The position numbers were made by a program, and so were the translations under genes. Of a stretch of 64,000 nt of DNA, positions 1 to 10,236 are shown piece after piece. Source of the stretch: Bacillus sp. Y1 (GTDB lineage Bacteria; Bacillota; Bacilli; Bacillales; Cytobacillaceae); contig NZ_CP030028.1 in assembly GCF_003586445.1 (NCBI RefSeq), positions 74,501-138,500 on the forward strand, read 5' to 3'. Within the stretch, counting starts at the first letter, position 1, and each line of letters begins with the position of its first letter. The notes under the pieces were generated by a model that had not been told where the DNA came from, did not search any database, and saw nothing but the letters and a program-made list of their open reading frames with translations.

Positions 1-1
1 T

Positions 2-625
2 CTCCATTTATTGCATATCAATGGGTGGACTTTTGGTGACTTAAAGCCAGAAAATTTAATCGTTACAGGACCACCATCGAAAATTCGTTGTATTGATGTT
101 GGAGGTACAACCATTCAAGGTAGAGCAATCAAGGAATTCACTGAGTTTTATGATAGGGGATATTGGGGACTTGGTTCAAGAAAAGCAGATCCAGCTTACG
201 ATTTGTTTGCAGTTGCTATGATTATGATCAATACAGCCTACCCCAAACGGTTCCAGAAAACTTCAGGTGGTCTTAATCAGCTACAGATGATGATTAGACA
301 AAAGTCTGAATTACAAAAATTTGAACAAGTGATTAATCATGCACTGCAAGGGAAATACCAAACAGCAATGGATATGAGAAAAGCAATACTTGAAGGCAAT
401 CATGCTCCTGCTCAGCCAAATACAACGAAGGTTTCAAATGTCCAAGCACAAAAGCAACGCTCCAAATCAGCTGTTCAGCAGCAAAGAAGTCAGGTGCAAA
501 ATCAAACGGGTCAAAGTCGTCAAATCATTGTAAAAAAGAAAAAGAAAAGGCATGCGCTAGAAACAATGCTCATCGTAACGACACTGTCCTTTCTTTATTT
601 CCTTTATATATATGGACAGTTATAA
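2..625 (+). CDS. yabT: YabT-like serine/threonine protein kinase, 3' part (5' end outside window)
   Basis: The open frame runs in from before the window, so the N-lobe is missing. What remains starts just before the catalytic loop, which reads FGDLKPENLIV instead of the usual HRDLKPEN; the metal-binding DFG position reads DVGG. A basic, Gln-rich linker follows, with a KKKKKR cluster, and the protein ends in one hydrophobic segment of about 20 residues, a likely C-terminal membrane anchor. This architecture and the position next to tilS match B. subtilis YabT, a sporulation-related kinase that is stimulated by DNA. The loss of Arg before the catalytic Asp is seen in the sequence; a looser activation mechanism is inferred. 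Confidence 0.85.
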   Translation, partial: LHLLHINGWTFGDLKPENLIVTGPPSKIRCIDVGGTTIQGRAIKEFTEFYDRGYWGLGSRKADPAYDLFAVAMIMINTAYPKRFQKTSGGLNQLQMMIRQKSELQKFEQVINHALQGKYQTAMDMRKAILEGNHAPAQPNTTKVSNVQAQKQRSKSAVQQQRSQVQNQTGQSRQIIVKKKKKRHALETMLIVTTLSFLYFLYIYGQL

Positions 626-713
626 AAAAGTGATAAATTAATCCCTTAGTTTTTGAAGGAATGTATAGAACATGGTAAGCTAATGATAAGACAATGAAGT
701 AAGGAAGAATCTC

Positions 714-2108
714 ATGCTTGAACAGAAAGTAGAAGCTTTTCTAACACGAAAACAAATAAACTTAATGGGAGCTAGCATTTTAGTAGGTGTATCGGGAGGC
801 CCAGATTCCCTCGCACTTCTACATTTCCTATGGAGACGTCAGGAGCGGTACCAACTAAAACTTTTTGTTGCACATGTCGATCATATGTTTAGAGGAGGTG
901 AGTCCGAGCGTGAAGCAAGGTTTGTTCAGTCCTTTTGTGAAGAAAGGAACATTCCTGTAACGGTTCGTTCTATAAATGTACCATTGTACATAGAAGAAAC
1001 AGGGTTAAGCTCCCAGGTAGCTGCTAGAGAATGCAGATACTCTTTTTTTCAAGAAACGATGAGAAGGGAAAACCTTCGCTATTTGATGCTCGGACATCAC
1101 GGGGATGACCAAATGGAAACGGTAATTATGAGGTTAACAAGAGGAAGTTCAGGAAAAGCTAGAGTCGGTATTCCTTTTTCAAGACCATTTGATAGTGGGA
1201 CACTTCTAAGACCTTTTCTTTGCGTCTCTAAACAAGAAATAGAAGAATACTGCCAAAGGAATATGCTAGATCCAAGAAGAGACCCTAGTAATGAAAGTGA
1301 CAAATATAGTAGAAATCGATTTCGCCACACCATCCTTCCTTTTTTGAAAGCTGAAAACCCTAGGGTACATGAGCATTTTCAAAGGTTTAGTGAGGAAATG
1401 GAAGAAACAGAGCGATTTTTGGAGGGCCTGGCAAACCAGCAATTAACAAAGGTCATGAAATTTCAAAGTGACGAAAAAATTGTTGTTGACATTCAAACAC
1501 TATGCTCAATGCCAATGCCTTTACAAAGAAGAGTGATTAAACTAATATTAAACTATCTTTATAAGCATCAACCAGCTTCCCTTTCTGCTGTTCATATTGA
1601 ACAGATCTTTTCTCTTATCAACAATCCTCAGCCCTCCGGTGTGATTGATTTACCTGAAAAATTAAAGGTAAATCGTTCGTATGGAGAGTTGCAATTGGAA
1701 TTTCAACATTCCCTACCAAAGGATATATCCTTTGAGGTTGAATTAACGGTTGGAAAAACTTTATTACCAACAGGGGATTTCATTACTTGGGAATATGTTG
1801 ATAAAGAAATAGAATATACTAACATTAATCAGCTTCTACTTCCTTTAACCTACAGTAATCTTCCGCTGAAGGTCAGAACAAGGAGAGAGGGAGACCGAAT
1901 GAGAGTGAAAGGGATGAAAGGAACAAAAAAGATTAAAGATATCTTTATTGATCAGAAGCTACCCATTATTGAGAGAAATAGGTGGCCTATTGTTACAGAC
2001 TCAAATGATCATATCATTTGGATTCCCGGAATAAAGAAATCAGATACATCTTCTTTCGTTCAAGCTGATGAAAAGAAATACATACTTTTACAATATAACA
2101 AGCAATGA
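714..2108 (+). CDS. tilS: tRNA(Ile)-lysidine synthase TilS
   Basis: Modifies C34 of the CAU-anticodon tRNA-Ile to lysidine, using ATP and lysine, so that it reads AUA; essential in bacteria. The N-type ATP pyrophosphatase signature SGGPDS is at residues 27-32, and the HVDHMFRGGESEREA and LGHHGDDQMET stretches expected of TilS follow. The C-terminal part carries the RREGDRMR motif of the TilS substrate-binding domain. Length (464 aa) is usual. Start ATG 714 is preceded by AAGGAAG. It sits 24 nt before hpt, as in B. subtilis, where the two products are reported to act together on ftsH transcription. Confidence 0.96.
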   Translation: MLEQKVEAFLTRKQINLMGASILVGVSGGPDSLALLHFLWRRQERYQLKLFVAHVDHMFRGGESEREARFVQSFCEERNIPVTVRSINVPLYIEETGLSSQVAARECRYSFFQETMRRENLRYLMLGHHGDDQMETVIMRLTRGSSGKARVGIPFSRPFDSGTLLRPFLCVSKQEIEEYCQRNMLDPRRDPSNESDKYSRNRFRHTILPFLKAENPRVHEHFQRFSEEMEETERFLEGLANQQLTKVMKFQSDEKIVVDIQTLCSMPMPLQRRVIKLILNYLYKHQPASLSAVHIEQIFSLINNPQPSGVIDLPEKLKVNRSYGELQLEFQHSLPKDISFEVELTVGKTLLPTGDFITWEYVDKEIEYTNINQLLLPLTYSNLPLKVRTRREGDRMRVKGMKGTKKIKDIFIDQKLPIIERNRWPIVTDSNDHIIWIPGIKKSDTSSFVQADEKKYILLQYNKQ

Positions 2109-2132
2109 TCTTCTAGGGGGCACAAGCAAATC

Positions 2133-2684
2133 ATGATGAAAAATGACATTGAAAAAGTTTTATTTTCTGAAGAAGAAATTCAGGAGAAAATCAAGGAGTT
2201 GGGGGCAAAACTATCACAAGATTATAGTGATAAGTTTCCGTTAGCAATTGGCGTACTTAAGGGTGCGATGCCTTTTATGGCAGACCTTTTAAAACGAATG
2301 GATACATACCTTGAAATGGATTTTATGGATGTGTCAAGTTACGGGAATTCAACAGTCTCTTCTGGTGAAGTGAAAATTTTGAAGGATTTAGATACTTCAG
2401 TAGAGGGGAGAGATATATTAATAATCGAAGACATCATTGATAGTGGGTTAACACTTAGCTATCTGGTTGAGCTTTTCCGTTACCGCAAAGCAAAGTCAAT
2501 TAATATTGTCACTTTATTAGATAAACCAACTGGTCGTAAGGCTGATATAGCGGCAGATTATGTTGGATTTATCGTTCCTGATGAGTTTGTTGTAGGTTAT
2601 GGTCTCGATTATGCAGAGAAATACCGCAATTTACCTTACATTGGGGTTTTAAAGCCGGAAGTTTATACGACAAATAACGAGTAA
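2133..2684 (+). CDS. hpt: Hypoxanthine-guanine phosphoribosyltransferase
   Basis: Cytoplasmic purine salvage enzyme converting hypoxanthine or guanine plus PRPP to IMP or GMP. The PRPP-binding signature [12 protein letters not shown] lies around residues 96-107, and the flexible-loop DVSSYGNST is near 66-74. The 183 aa length is typical. Start ATG 2133 follows the strong SD TAGGGGG; a second ATG at 2136 is possible. Placed between tilS and ftsH as in other Bacillaceae. No terminator is obvious after it, so read-through into ftsH is possible. Confidence 0.96.
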   Translation: MMKNDIEKVLFSEEEIQEKIKELGAKLSQDYSDKFPLAIGVLKGAMPFMADLLKRMDTYLEMDFMDVSSYGNSTVSSGEVKILKDLDTSVEGRDILIIEDIIDSGLTLSYLVELFRYRKAKSINIVTLLDKPTGRKADIAADYVGFIVPDEFVVGYGLDYAEKYRNLPYIGVLKPEVYTTNNE

Positions 2685-2800
2685 GCGTACGACAAAAGAA
2701 TTAGTATAGTATGCATATTACATAGGCATATTCATATACTGGAACAATTTTCTATGTTACTATTTACTATAGTTTGGTTACCCGTGGGAGGAGGTAAGGG

Positions 2801-4780
2801 ATGAATCGGATTTTTCGTAATACCATCTTTTATTTATTAATTTTTCTAGTGATTATTGGTGTGGTTAGCTTTTTTAATGGTAATAATGAACCAACCGAAA
2901 ATATATCTTATAGTAAATTCGTAGACCATCTTGAAGCTAAGCAGGTGGAATCCATCTCAGTACAGCCAGAAAGAGGAGTTTATGAAGTTCGTGGGACACT
3001 TGAAGGTGCTGAAGAAGGAAAATCATTTATTACTTATGTATGGAACAGTGAAAGTCTATTACAAAAGATTGAGCAGGCAGACCCTACTGTGGATGTGCTT
3101 CCAGCGAAGGAAACAAGTGGTTGGGTAACTTTCTTTACTTCTATTATTCCGTTTGTCATTATCTTTATTTTGTTCTTCTTCCTTTTAAATCAGGCACAAG
3201 GCGGTGGAAGCCGTGTCATGAATTTTGGAAAGAGCAAGGCGAAGCTTTACAATGACGACAAGAAGAAGGTTCGTTTCAAAGATGTAGCTGGTGCTGATGA
3301 AGAGAAGCAAGAGCTCGTTGAAGTTGTTGAATTTTTAAAGGATCCTCGTAAATTCGCAGAACTAGGTGCGCGTATTCCAAAAGGGGTACTTTTGGTAGGA
3401 CCTCCTGGTACCGGTAAAACATTATTAGCTCGTGCGGTAGCTGGTGAAGCGGGTGTACCGTTCTTCTCAATCAGTGGATCTGACTTTGTTGAGATGTTTG
3501 TTGGGGTAGGGGCATCACGTGTACGTGACTTGTTCGAAAATGCAAAGAAAAATGCTCCTTGTATTATCTTTATTGACGAAATTGATGCAGTTGGACGTCA
3601 GCGTGGTGCTGGTCTTGGCGGTGGACACGATGAGCGTGAACAAACGCTAAACCAATTGCTTGTAGAGATGGATGGGTTCGGAGCAAACGAAGGAATCATT
3701 ATTGTTGCTGCAACAAACCGTCCGGATATTCTAGACCCTGCCTTGCTTCGTCCTGGACGTTTTGACCGTCAAATTACTGTTGATCGTCCGGATGTTAAAG
3801 GCCGTGAAGCGGTATTAAAAGTGCATGCACGAAACAAGCCGCTTGATGAAGCAGTAAACTTAAAAGCTATTGCTGCTCGAACTCCAGGGTTTTCTGGTGC
3901 AGACCTTGAAAACTTATTGAACGAGGCGGCATTAGTTGCTGCTCGTCAAAATAAGAAAAAGGTCGATATGACAGATATCGATGAAGCAACTGATCGTGTT
4001 ATTGCGGGGCCTGCGAAAAAGAGTCGTGTTATTTCTAAAAAAGAACGAAATATTGTTGCTTTCCATGAAGCGGGTCATACGGTTATTGGTGTAGTGTTAG
4101 AGGAAGCAGAAATGGTTCATAAAGTAACGATTGTCCCTCGTGGGCAAGCAGGTGGATATGCGGTAATGCTTCCAAAAGAAGATCGTTACTTCATGACAAA
4201 ACCAGAGTTGCTTGATAAAATTGTTGGCTTACTAGGAGGACGTGTTGCTGAGGAAATCGTCTTCGGTGAAGTAAGTACAGGAGCACATAATGACTTCCAA
4301 CGTGCAACAGGAATTGCCCGCCGAATGGTTACGGAATTCGGTATGAGTGATAAGTTAGGTCCATTACAATTTGGTCAATCTTCTGGTGGTCAAGTGTTCT
4401 TAGGTAGAGATCTTCACAATGAACAAAACTATTCAGACAAGATTGCGTATGAAATCGATCTTGAGATCCAAACCATTATTAAAGAGTGTTATGCTAAAGC
4501 TAAAAAGGTTCTTACTGAAAATCGAGAAAAACTTGATTTAATAGCAAATACACTTCTTGAAGTAGAAACTCTAGATGCTGAGCAAATAAAGCACCTAGTT
4601 GAAAAAGGAACACTTCCTGATCGACCATCTAGTGATGAAGGTGTAACTACAAATCCTACAACATCAGTGGTAGATGATGTGAAAGTGAACATCGGTGGAA
4701 AGAAGGAAGAAGAATCGCCATTAGATGAGCCATCTTCAAATGAAAGTACACTACCTGATTTAAGAAGTAAAAAAGAATAA
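2801..4780 (+). CDS. ftsH: ATP-dependent zinc metalloprotease FtsH
   Basis: Membrane-anchored AAA+ protease that removes misfolded membrane proteins and regulators. Two membrane segments (about residues 6-24 and 111-130) flank a small extracytoplasmic domain. The AAA module has Walker A GPPGTGKT at 200-207, Walker B IIFIDE at 255-260 and the second region of homology at 304-323. The zinc site HEAGH is at 422-426, with the third metal ligand expected in the later GAHNDF stretch. The last 60 residues are polar and low in complexity. SD GGGAGGAGG precedes ATG 2801. It closes with a good intrinsic terminator. Confidence 0.97.
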   Translation: MNRIFRNTIFYLLIFLVIIGVVSFFNGNNEPTENISYSKFVDHLEAKQVESISVQPERGVYEVRGTLEGAEEGKSFITYVWNSESLLQKIEQADPTVDVLPAKETSGWVTFFTSIIPFVIIFILFFFLLNQAQGGGSRVMNFGKSKAKLYNDDKKKVRFKDVAGADEEKQELVEVVEFLKDPRKFAELGARIPKGVLLVGPPGTGKTLLARAVAGEAGVPFFSISGSDFVEMFVGVGASRVRDLFENAKKNAPCIIFIDEIDAVGRQRGAGLGGGHDEREQTLNQLLVEMDGFGANEGIIIVAATNRPDILDPALLRPGRFDRQITVDRPDVKGREAVLKVHARNKPLDEAVNLKAIAARTPGFSGADLENLLNEAALVAARQNKKKVDMTDIDEATDRVIAGPAKKSRVISKKERNIVAFHEAGHTVIGVVLEEAEMVHKVTIVPRGQAGGYAVMLPKEDRYFMTKPELLDKIVGLLGGRVAEEIVFGEVSTGAHNDFQRATGIARRMVTEFGMSDKLGPLQFGQSSGGQVFLGRDLHNEQNYSDKIAYEIDLEIQTIIKECYAKAKKVLTENREKLDLIANTLLEVETLDAEQIKHLVEKGTLPDRPSSDEGVTTNPTTSVVDDVKVNIGGKKEEESPLDEPSSNESTLPDLRSKKE

Positions 4781-4786
4781 TAAATC

Positions 4787-4822
4787 TTAAGAGGTACTCT
4801 TTTACTGAGTGCCTCTTTTCTA
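4787..4822 (+). terminator. Intrinsic terminator after ftsH
   Basis: An 11-bp stem (AAGAGGTACTC at 4789-4799 with GAGTGCCTCTT at 4807-4817, one G-T pair) is followed by a short T run. It separates ftsH from coaX. Confidence 0.8.
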
Positions 4823-4902
4823 TGCTTGCGTTGGATAGTTATGGTATGATGTTGGCAGAATGAAACTAAAGGTTAAGAAATTTTAATAAAGTGGTGAGAC
4901 GT

Positions 4903-5679
4903 TTGATATTTGTATTTGACGTGGGTAATACCAATATTGTGTTAGGTGTATATGATCGTGAGGAATTAAAACATCATTGGAGAATAGAAACAAACCGTTC
5001 AAAAACAGAAGATGAATTTGGAATGATTATTAAGAATCTGTTTACTCATGCCAATCTTTCTTTTTCCGATATAGACGGAATCATTATCTCTTCCGTTGTA
5101 CCGCCCATCATGTTCTCATTAGAACGTATGTGCCAAAAGTATTTCCATATAAAGCCTTTAGTTGTGGGGCCAGGAATCAAAACCGGGTTAAATATAAAGT
5201 ATGAAAACCCAAGAGAAGTTGGAGCAGACCGTATTGTTAATGCAGTAGCTGCTATCCATGAGTATGGAAGTCCACTGATCATTGTTGATTTTGGTACGGC
5301 AACAACCTATTGTTACATAGATGAACATAAGCAATACATGGGGGGAGCCATTGCTCCTGGTATTAATATTTCAACAGAAGCTCTTTATACACGGGCTGCC
5401 AAGCTGCCGAGGATAGAAATTGCTCGTCCAGATGGAGTTGTGGGGAAAAACACGGTTGCTGCCATGCAAGCGGGGATTCTTTATGGCTATGTAGGCCAGG
5501 TTGAAGGAATTGTCAAACGCATGAAGGATCAAAGTAAAGAAAAGACTACCGTTATTGCTACAGGGGGATTATCAAACCTTATTGCACAAGAATCTAATAT
5601 TATTGACATTGTTGATCCATTTTTAACATTAAAGGGACTTCAGATAATTTATAAAAGAAATTTGGAAACGATAAAGTAA
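4903..5679 (+). CDS. coaX: Type III pantothenate kinase CoaX
   Basis: Phosphorylates pantothenate in the first step of CoA synthesis; an ASKHA-fold enzyme that depends on a monovalent cation and resists feedback by CoA. The N-terminal phosphate loop reads DVGNTN (residues 6-11), with [11 protein letters not shown] and VDFGTATTY further in. I chose TTG 4903 over the upstream in-frame GTG 4891 because GGTGAG at 4893-4898 forms an SD for it and the protein then begins like known CoaX proteins, directly before the phosphate loop. It is 258 aa and is followed closely by hslO. Confidence 0.93.
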   Translation: MIFVFDVGNTNIVLGVYDREELKHHWRIETNRSKTEDEFGMIIKNLFTHANLSFSDIDGIIISSVVPPIMFSLERMCQKYFHIKPLVVGPGIKTGLNIKYENPREVGADRIVNAVAAIHEYGSPLIIVDFGTATTYCYIDEHKQYMGGAIAPGINISTEALYTRAAKLPRIEIARPDGVVGKNTVAAMQAGILYGYVGQVEGIVKRMKDQSKEKTTVIATGGLSNLIAQESNIIDIVDPFLTLKGLQIIYKRNLETIK

Positions 5680-5714
5680 GATAACAGCTTTGTATGACTG
5701 AAAGGGGTAAACAA

Positions 5715-6596
5715 ATGAGTGACTATTTAATAAAAGCTCTTGCATATGATGGGCAAGTTCGAGCCTACGCGACTAGGAGTACAGAAACAGTAGGAGAGGC
5801 ACAAAGACGTCATTATACATGGCCGACTGCATCAGCTGCCTTAGGGAGAGCTATGACTGCAGGTGTTATGATGGGGGCTATGTTAAAAGGTGAAGAAAAA
5901 ATCACTATAAGGATAAATGGTGGGGGTCCTCTTGGTCCGATTTTAATTGATACAAATGCAAAAGGGGAAGTACGCGGATATGTAACCAATCCTCAAACTC
6001 ATTTTGATTTGAATGAACATGGAAAGCTGGATGTTCGGAGAGCAGTTGGAACAGATGGTTTTTTATCGGTTGTTAAAGATATTGGACTACGTGAGAACTT
6101 TACAGGTCAAGTACCTCTTATCTCAGGAGAACTGGGTGAGGACTTTACTTATTACTTTGTCACTTCAGAACAAGTTCCTTCATCTGTGGGAGTAGGTGTC
6201 TTAGTAAATCCAGATAATAGTATTCTTGCTGCAGGTGGATTTATTATTCAGTTGATGCCTGGAACCGAAGATAAAACCATTACGGAAATAGAAAATCGCT
6301 TAAAAACCATTGAACCCATCTCTAAGATGATTGAAAAGGGCCTCACTCCTGAACAAATACTAAATGAGCTACTAGGTAAAGAAAACGTAAAAATCCTCGA
6401 AACATTGCCTGTTACTTTCTCATGTACATGTTCAAAGGAGAAATTCTCTAATGGAATCATCTCTTTAGGTAAAGAGGAAATAGAAGATATGATTGTCACA
6501 GATGGGCAAGCTGAAGCACAATGCCACTTCTGTAATGAAAAATATCAATTTACGAAAGAAGAATTAGAGAGCTTAAAGGAACAGGCAAAATTTTAA
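5715..6596 (+). CDS. hslO: 33 kDa redox-regulated chaperonin Hsp33
   Basis: Cytoplasmic holdase chaperone switched on by oxidative unfolding. The zinc-binding redox switch is intact: CTC at residues 237-239 and CHFC at 270-273. The N-terminal domain carries [22 protein letters not shown] 5715 is preferred over the in-frame ATG 5694: AAAGGGG at 5701-5707 lies 7 nt before it, and the resulting 293 aa match the family length. Sits in the coaX-hslO-yacD-cysK run also seen in B. subtilis. Confidence 0.94.
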   Translation: MSDYLIKALAYDGQVRAYATRSTETVGEAQRRHYTWPTASAALGRAMTAGVMMGAMLKGEEKITIRINGGGPLGPILIDTNAKGEVRGYVTNPQTHFDLNEHGKLDVRRAVGTDGFLSVVKDIGLRENFTGQVPLISGELGEDFTYYFVTSEQVPSSVGVGVLVNPDNSILAAGGFIIQLMPGTEDKTITEIENRLKTIEPISKMIEKGLTPEQILNELLGKENVKILETLPVTFSCTCSKEKFSNGIISLGKEEIEDMIVTDGQAEAQCHFCNEKYQFTKEELESLKEQAKF

Positions 6597-6614
6597 TAAA
6601 AACCTGGGGGAGAA

Positions 6615-7487
6615 ATGGTGGATAAAAGGTATGTAAAGTCTTTAGTTGTCGGCCTTCTCTTGCTTAATTGTGCAACCATTATTTTTTTCTTATCACGGGA
6701 TAACGGCGGTAGTAAAGAGGTAGTGGCAACGATAGGGAATGAGACAATAACTAGACAGGAATGGCTTGGGGAAATGGAAGTGCGTTATGGTCGCGATGTA
6801 TTGAGTGAGATGATTGATCAAAAAGCAATTGCTCAATTAGCTAATAAATATGATATCTCAATTTCAAAAAAAGCAGTAGATAGGGAGCTTCTCCTAGTGA
6901 AAACCATGTACGGTTCAGGATCTAATGAGAACTTAGATGAAGAGAAGTGGAGACAGCAAATTCAATATAGCATCATGCTTGATGAGCTTCTGACAAAAGA
7001 TGTGGTAGTGGAAGAAGAGGATCTAAAAAAGTTTTATGAAGAAAATTCTAGCCTGTACGAAATTCCAACGGCTTACCACCTTTCTCATATCATTGTAGAG
7101 ACGGAAGAAGAAGCAACAAAGGCACTAGAGGAACTTGAACAAGGTACAAGTTTTGAGGCTTTAGCAATGGAACGCTCCATTGATGAATTCAGTGCAAATC
7201 AAGGGGGCGATATTGGTTATGTTAGTGAAGAAATGGATCAGTATGCCCGAGATTATTTAGCAGCTGTCAAGAAGTTGAAGGAAAACGAGTGGACAGGTCC
7301 GATTAAAACAGATAATGGTTTTTCTATTGTTATGCTCCACGATCAAATAAAAGGAAGAACGTTTGAGTATAAAGATGTGAAAGACAGTATTCGAAGACAA
7401 ATAGCCTTAGAACAAATGGATGTAACCGCAACGGCGCGTGACTTTTGGGAGGAGGCTAAGGTTGATTGGTTTTACGAACAGAACTAG
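6615..7487 (+). CDS. yacD: PrsA-like peptidyl-prolyl isomerase YacD, membrane-anchored
   Basis: Likely extracytoplasmic foldase. An N-terminal hydrophobic segment (about residues 8-27) is a signal anchor; the Cys in it is preceded by Asn, so it does not form a lipobox, unlike lipoprotein PrsA. A SurA-like helical region follows, then a parvulin rotamase domain around residues 127-240 (YHLSHIIVETEEEA, GGDIGYV). Length 290 aa. SD TGGGGGAG precedes ATG 6615. Position before cysK matches B. subtilis yacD. Substrates are unknown. Confidence 0.88.
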   Translation: MVDKRYVKSLVVGLLLLNCATIIFFLSRDNGGSKEVVATIGNETITRQEWLGEMEVRYGRDVLSEMIDQKAIAQLANKYDISISKKAVDRELLLVKTMYGSGSNENLDEEKWRQQIQYSIMLDELLTKDVVVEEEDLKKFYEENSSLYEIPTAYHLSHIIVETEEEATKALEELEQGTSFEALAMERSIDEFSANQGGDIGYVSEEMDQYARDYLAAVKKLKENEWTGPIKTDNGFSIVMLHDQIKGRTFEYKDVKDSIRRQIALEQMDVTATARDFWEEAKVDWFYEQN

Positions 7488-7545
7488 GATAGTTCATTAG
7501 AACGATTTTTTACTTGAAATATCAGTAGAGTTTTGTGTAAAAAGA

Positions 7546-7573
7546 TTGACACTTGGCAAATTTATGATATAAA
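7546..7573 (+). promoter_or_regulatory. SigA-type promoter of cysK
   Basis: TTGACA at 7546-7551 and TATAAA at 7568-7573 with 16-bp spacing. The CymR-like box begins at the -10 and runs downstream. Confidence 0.7.
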
Positions 7574-7605
7574 TTAAATTAAACCAATAAAATTAGTCGG
7601 AATAA
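7571..7605 (+). promoter_or_regulatory. Putative CymR operator of cysK
   Basis: A 35-bp AT-rich element containing TTAAACC and TCGGAAT, close to what I recall of the CymR-binding pattern of Bacillus. It aligns without gaps, at about three quarters identity, to the element before cysH (59901-59935). Its position just after the -10 suits repression. Regulator identity is inferred. Confidence 0.6.
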
Positions 7606-7618
7606 GGAGTGGTTGTTG

Positions 7619-8545
7619 ATGGTACGTGTAGCAAACTCTATTTCAGAACTAGTCGGACAAACGCCGATTGTAAAGCTTAATCGCCTTGTTGAAGAAGGTA
7701 GTGCAGATGTATATTTAAAGCTTGAATATATGAATCCAGGAAGCTCAGTAAAAGACCGTATTGCTCTTGCAATGATTGAGTCAGCTGAAGAGAGTGGAGA
7801 ACTTAAAGCTGGAGATACGATTGTTGAGCCAACGAGTGGTAACACGGGAATTGGTCTTGCTATGGTTGCTGCAGCAAAAGGGTATAGAGCTATTCTAGTT
7901 ATGCCTGAAACGATGAGTATGGAAAGACGTAACCTTCTTCGTGCATACGGAGCAGAGCTTGTTTTAACACCTGGTCCAGAAGGAATGGGTGGAGCTATTC
8001 GTAAAGCGGAAGAACTTGCAAAAGAAAATGGCTATTTTATGCCACAACAATTTAAAAACGTATCTAACCCTGAAGTTCATAGAAGAACGACAGGTAAGGA
8101 AATTGTTGAGCAAATGAGTGAAGGTCTTGATGCGTTCGTTGCAGGGATCGGTACGGGTGGAACGATTACAGGTGCAGGTCAAGTTCTTAAGCAAAATTTT
8201 GACAATGTTAAAATATATGCGGTTGAACCGGTTGATTCACCTGTATTATCTGGTGGTAAGCCAGGTCCACACAAAATTCAAGGGATCGGTGCAGGTTTTG
8301 TTCCTGATATTCTTGATACAAAGGTCTACGACGAAGTGATTCAAATCTCTAATGACCAAGCTTTCGAATATGCACGTCGTGCAGCAAAGGAAGAAGGAAT
8401 TCTTGGAGGGATCTCTTCTGGGGCAGCTATCTGTGCTGCATTGAAGGTAGCAAAAGAGCTTGGAGCAGGTAAGAAAGTACTGGCAATTATTCCAAGTAAC
8501 GGAGAACGTTACCTAAGTACTCCATTATATCAATTCGAAGATTAA
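7619..8545 (+). CDS. cysK: Cysteine synthase A (O-acetylserine sulfhydrylase)
   Basis: PLP enzyme making cysteine from O-acetylserine and sulfide. The Schiff-base lysine is K45 in [10 protein letters not shown]; the substrate loop TSGNTG is at 72-77 and the PLP phosphate loop GTGGTITG follows near 175. ATG 7619 is taken rather than the two TTG codons just upstream: AAGGAGTGG gives good spacing and the 308 aa length matches known CysK. In Bacillus, CysK also binds CymR as a signalling partner, which fits the CymR-like box in front of this gene. It is followed by a terminator, so it is probably monocistronic. Confidence 0.96.
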   Translation: MVRVANSISELVGQTPIVKLNRLVEEGSADVYLKLEYMNPGSSVKDRIALAMIESAEESGELKAGDTIVEPTSGNTGIGLAMVAAAKGYRAILVMPETMSMERRNLLRAYGAELVLTPGPEGMGGAIRKAEELAKENGYFMPQQFKNVSNPEVHRRTTGKEIVEQMSEGLDAFVAGIGTGGTITGAGQVLKQNFDNVKIYAVEPVDSPVLSGGKPGPHKIQGIGAGFVPDILDTKVYDEVIQISNDQAFEYARRAAKEEGILGGISSGAAICAALKVAKELGAGKKVLAIIPSNGERYLSTPLYQFED

Positions 8546-8555
8546 TCAAAACATT

Positions 8556-8588
8556 AGCAACAGTCCCTAGGGCTGTTGTTTTTATTTA
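8556..8588 (+). terminator. Intrinsic terminator after cysK
   Basis: Stem-loop AACAGTCCCTAGGGCTGTT at 8559-8577 followed by a T-rich tail. Confidence 0.8.
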
Positions 8589-8622
8589 GTAATAAGGTGA
8601 AAATATTATTGAACTATGAAAA

Positions 8623-8770
8623 TTGTCTAGCTCTAGCGCCCAGCAACTAGTGTACTTCGATCTTCTCCCTACGATAAGTCAACATCGAATCGCTACGCTC
8701 TTCGTGTTTCCTTTATCTCAGTCGAAGCTCTCCAGTCCATACCTTGCTAGACGGGCGCTTCCGCTTTTCT
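8623..8770 (+). repeat. Intergenic palindromic repeat-like element
   Basis: A roughly 150-bp noncoding block starting TGTCTAGCTCTAGCGCCC and ending GGGCGCTTCCGCTTTTC. The ends pair (GCGCCC with GGGCGC) and the middle has further CGAT/ATCG complementarity. Elements with these ends (TGTCTAGCTCCAGCGCC ... GGCGCTT.CGCTTTTC) recur between genes in many Bacillaceae genomes. This is the only copy I see here. The rest of the 290-nt cysK-pabB gap shows nothing else clear. Confidence 0.6.
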
Positions 8771-8835
8771 GTGGCACATAGTAAAATAAGAAAATGGAAC
8801 TTTTATTTTCACTTTTTTAAAGGGGAGAACCTTTT

Positions 8836-10236
8836 TTGAAAATATTAACATTAAATAGCAAACAGATACCTTTTGATAAAGAAAGGTTTTACCACAAGTA
8901 CAGAGAGCTTTCTGGGTCATATCAACACCATGTGTTGTTAGAAAGTGGCCGAGGTGGACGATACAATATTGCTGCTTTTGGGCCAGAAACAATCTTTATA
9001 GGGAAAAATAACAAACTAACAATTGTTGAAAAGGGAAATAAGCAGGAACAACAAGGAAATCCTCTTCATTTAATGAAAGAATATATGGCTCAATATAAGC
9101 TTGAGCGTAAGGTAGGACTTCCGGATTTTCAAGGAGGCCTTATAGGTTATATCAGCTATGATTATGTGCGCTATATAGAGAAACTGCCTAAATTTTCATC
9201 GGATGATTTGGAAATGCCGGAGGTTTATTTTTTCCTATTTAATGAATGGTTTGTATTTGATCATGAAGAGGAAACACTCTGGCTCTTGGAGATTCAAGAA
9301 AAGGGATATGAAAATACGGATGCTCTCAAAGAGTGGGAGTCAAAGTGGACAGGCCCAATAGTGAAGTTCGAACAAGAAAGAATCACTTTTGATAATGATG
9401 AGCTTCATGTATCCATGAACGACGAACAGTTTATGAAAGCGGTAGAAAGAATTCAAGAATACATTGCACAAGGTGACATCTTTCAAGTAAATTTATCTGT
9501 CCGCCAAGCAAAAGCGATATCTATTCCAGCGGTGAATGTATACGATCAGCTCAGACAATTGAATCCGTCACCGTATATGAGTTATTTACATACCCCTGAG
9601 TTTCAGATTGTAGGTGGGTCTCCCGAGCTCCTTGTTAAAAAGCATGGTAAAGAGGTTAGTACCAGGCCAATTGCTGGGACCCGTTCTCGAGGAGAGAATG
9701 AAGAAGAAGATCTAAGACTTGCTAAGGAACTCATCGAAAATGAAAAAGAGAGAGCAGAGCATGTGATGCTCGTTGATTTAGAACGAAATGATTTAGGAAG
9801 AGTTTGTGAGTACGGAACGGTTGAAGTAAACGAATTTATGGTAATTGAAAGATATTCGCATGTTATGCATATTGTCTCGAATGTTAGAGGAGTCATACGA
9901 CCAGATCAAACATCCTTTGATTTGATTGATGCTGCCTTTCCTGGTGGTACAATTACAGGAGCTCCTAAGGTTCGAACAATGGAAATTATTGAAGAGCTCG
10001 AGCCGGTTCAGCGTGGAATTTACACAGGTTCTATGGGTTGGATTGGTTTTAATGATGACATGGAAATTAATATTGTCATTCGCACAATGTTAGTAAAAGA
10101 CGGACAAGCTTTTGTTCAAGCGGGAGCGGGAATTGTCATTGATTCCAATCCTAAGCATGAATATAAAGAATCTTTGAAAAAGGCAATGGCTCTATGGAGA
10201 GCAAAAGAACTGGCGGAAAAAGGTGAATTCCATTGA
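8836..10236 (+). CDS. pabB: Aminodeoxychorismate synthase component I
   Basis: Aminates chorismate to 4-amino-4-deoxychorismate with ammonia from PabA, on the way to PABA and folate. A chorismate-binding domain fills the C-terminal half: [11 protein letters not shown] near residue 280, then [19 protein letters not shown] and GGTITGAPK. The PIAGT motif has Ala where E. coli PabB has the catalytic Lys of PIKGT; this looks like the other PabB subtype, also seen in anthranilate synthases. Start is TTG 8836 with SD AGGGGAG. The tail overlaps pabA by 4 nt. Assignment over TrpE rests on the pabA-pabC-folP context. Confidence 0.93.
   Translation: MKILTLNSKQIPFDKERFYHKYRELSGSYQHHVLLESGRGGRYNIAAFGPETIFIGKNNKLTIVEKGNKQEQQGNPLHLMKEYMAQYKLERKVGLPDFQGGLIGYISYDYVRYIEKLPKFSSDDLEMPEVYFFLFNEWFVFDHEEETLWLLEIQEKGYENTDALKEWESKWTGPIVKFEQERITFDNDELHVSMNDEQFMKAVERIQEYIAQGDIFQVNLSVRQAKAISIPAVNVYDQLRQLNPSPYMSYLHTPEFQIVGGSPELLVKKHGKEVSTRPIAGTRSRGENEEEDLRLAKELIENEKERAEHVMLVDLERNDLGRVCEYGTVEVNEFMVIERYSHVMHIVSNVRGVIRPDQTSFDLIDAAFPGGTITGAPKVRTMEIIEELEPVQRGIYTGSMGWIGFNDDMEINIVIRTMLVKDGQAFVQAGAGIVIDSNPKHEYKESLKKAMALWRAKELAEKGEFH

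Noticed and set aside
8747..8992. A minus-strand 81-aa frame over the cysK-pabB gap
   Set aside because: It spans the repeat-like element and the start of pabB, with no supporting signals.
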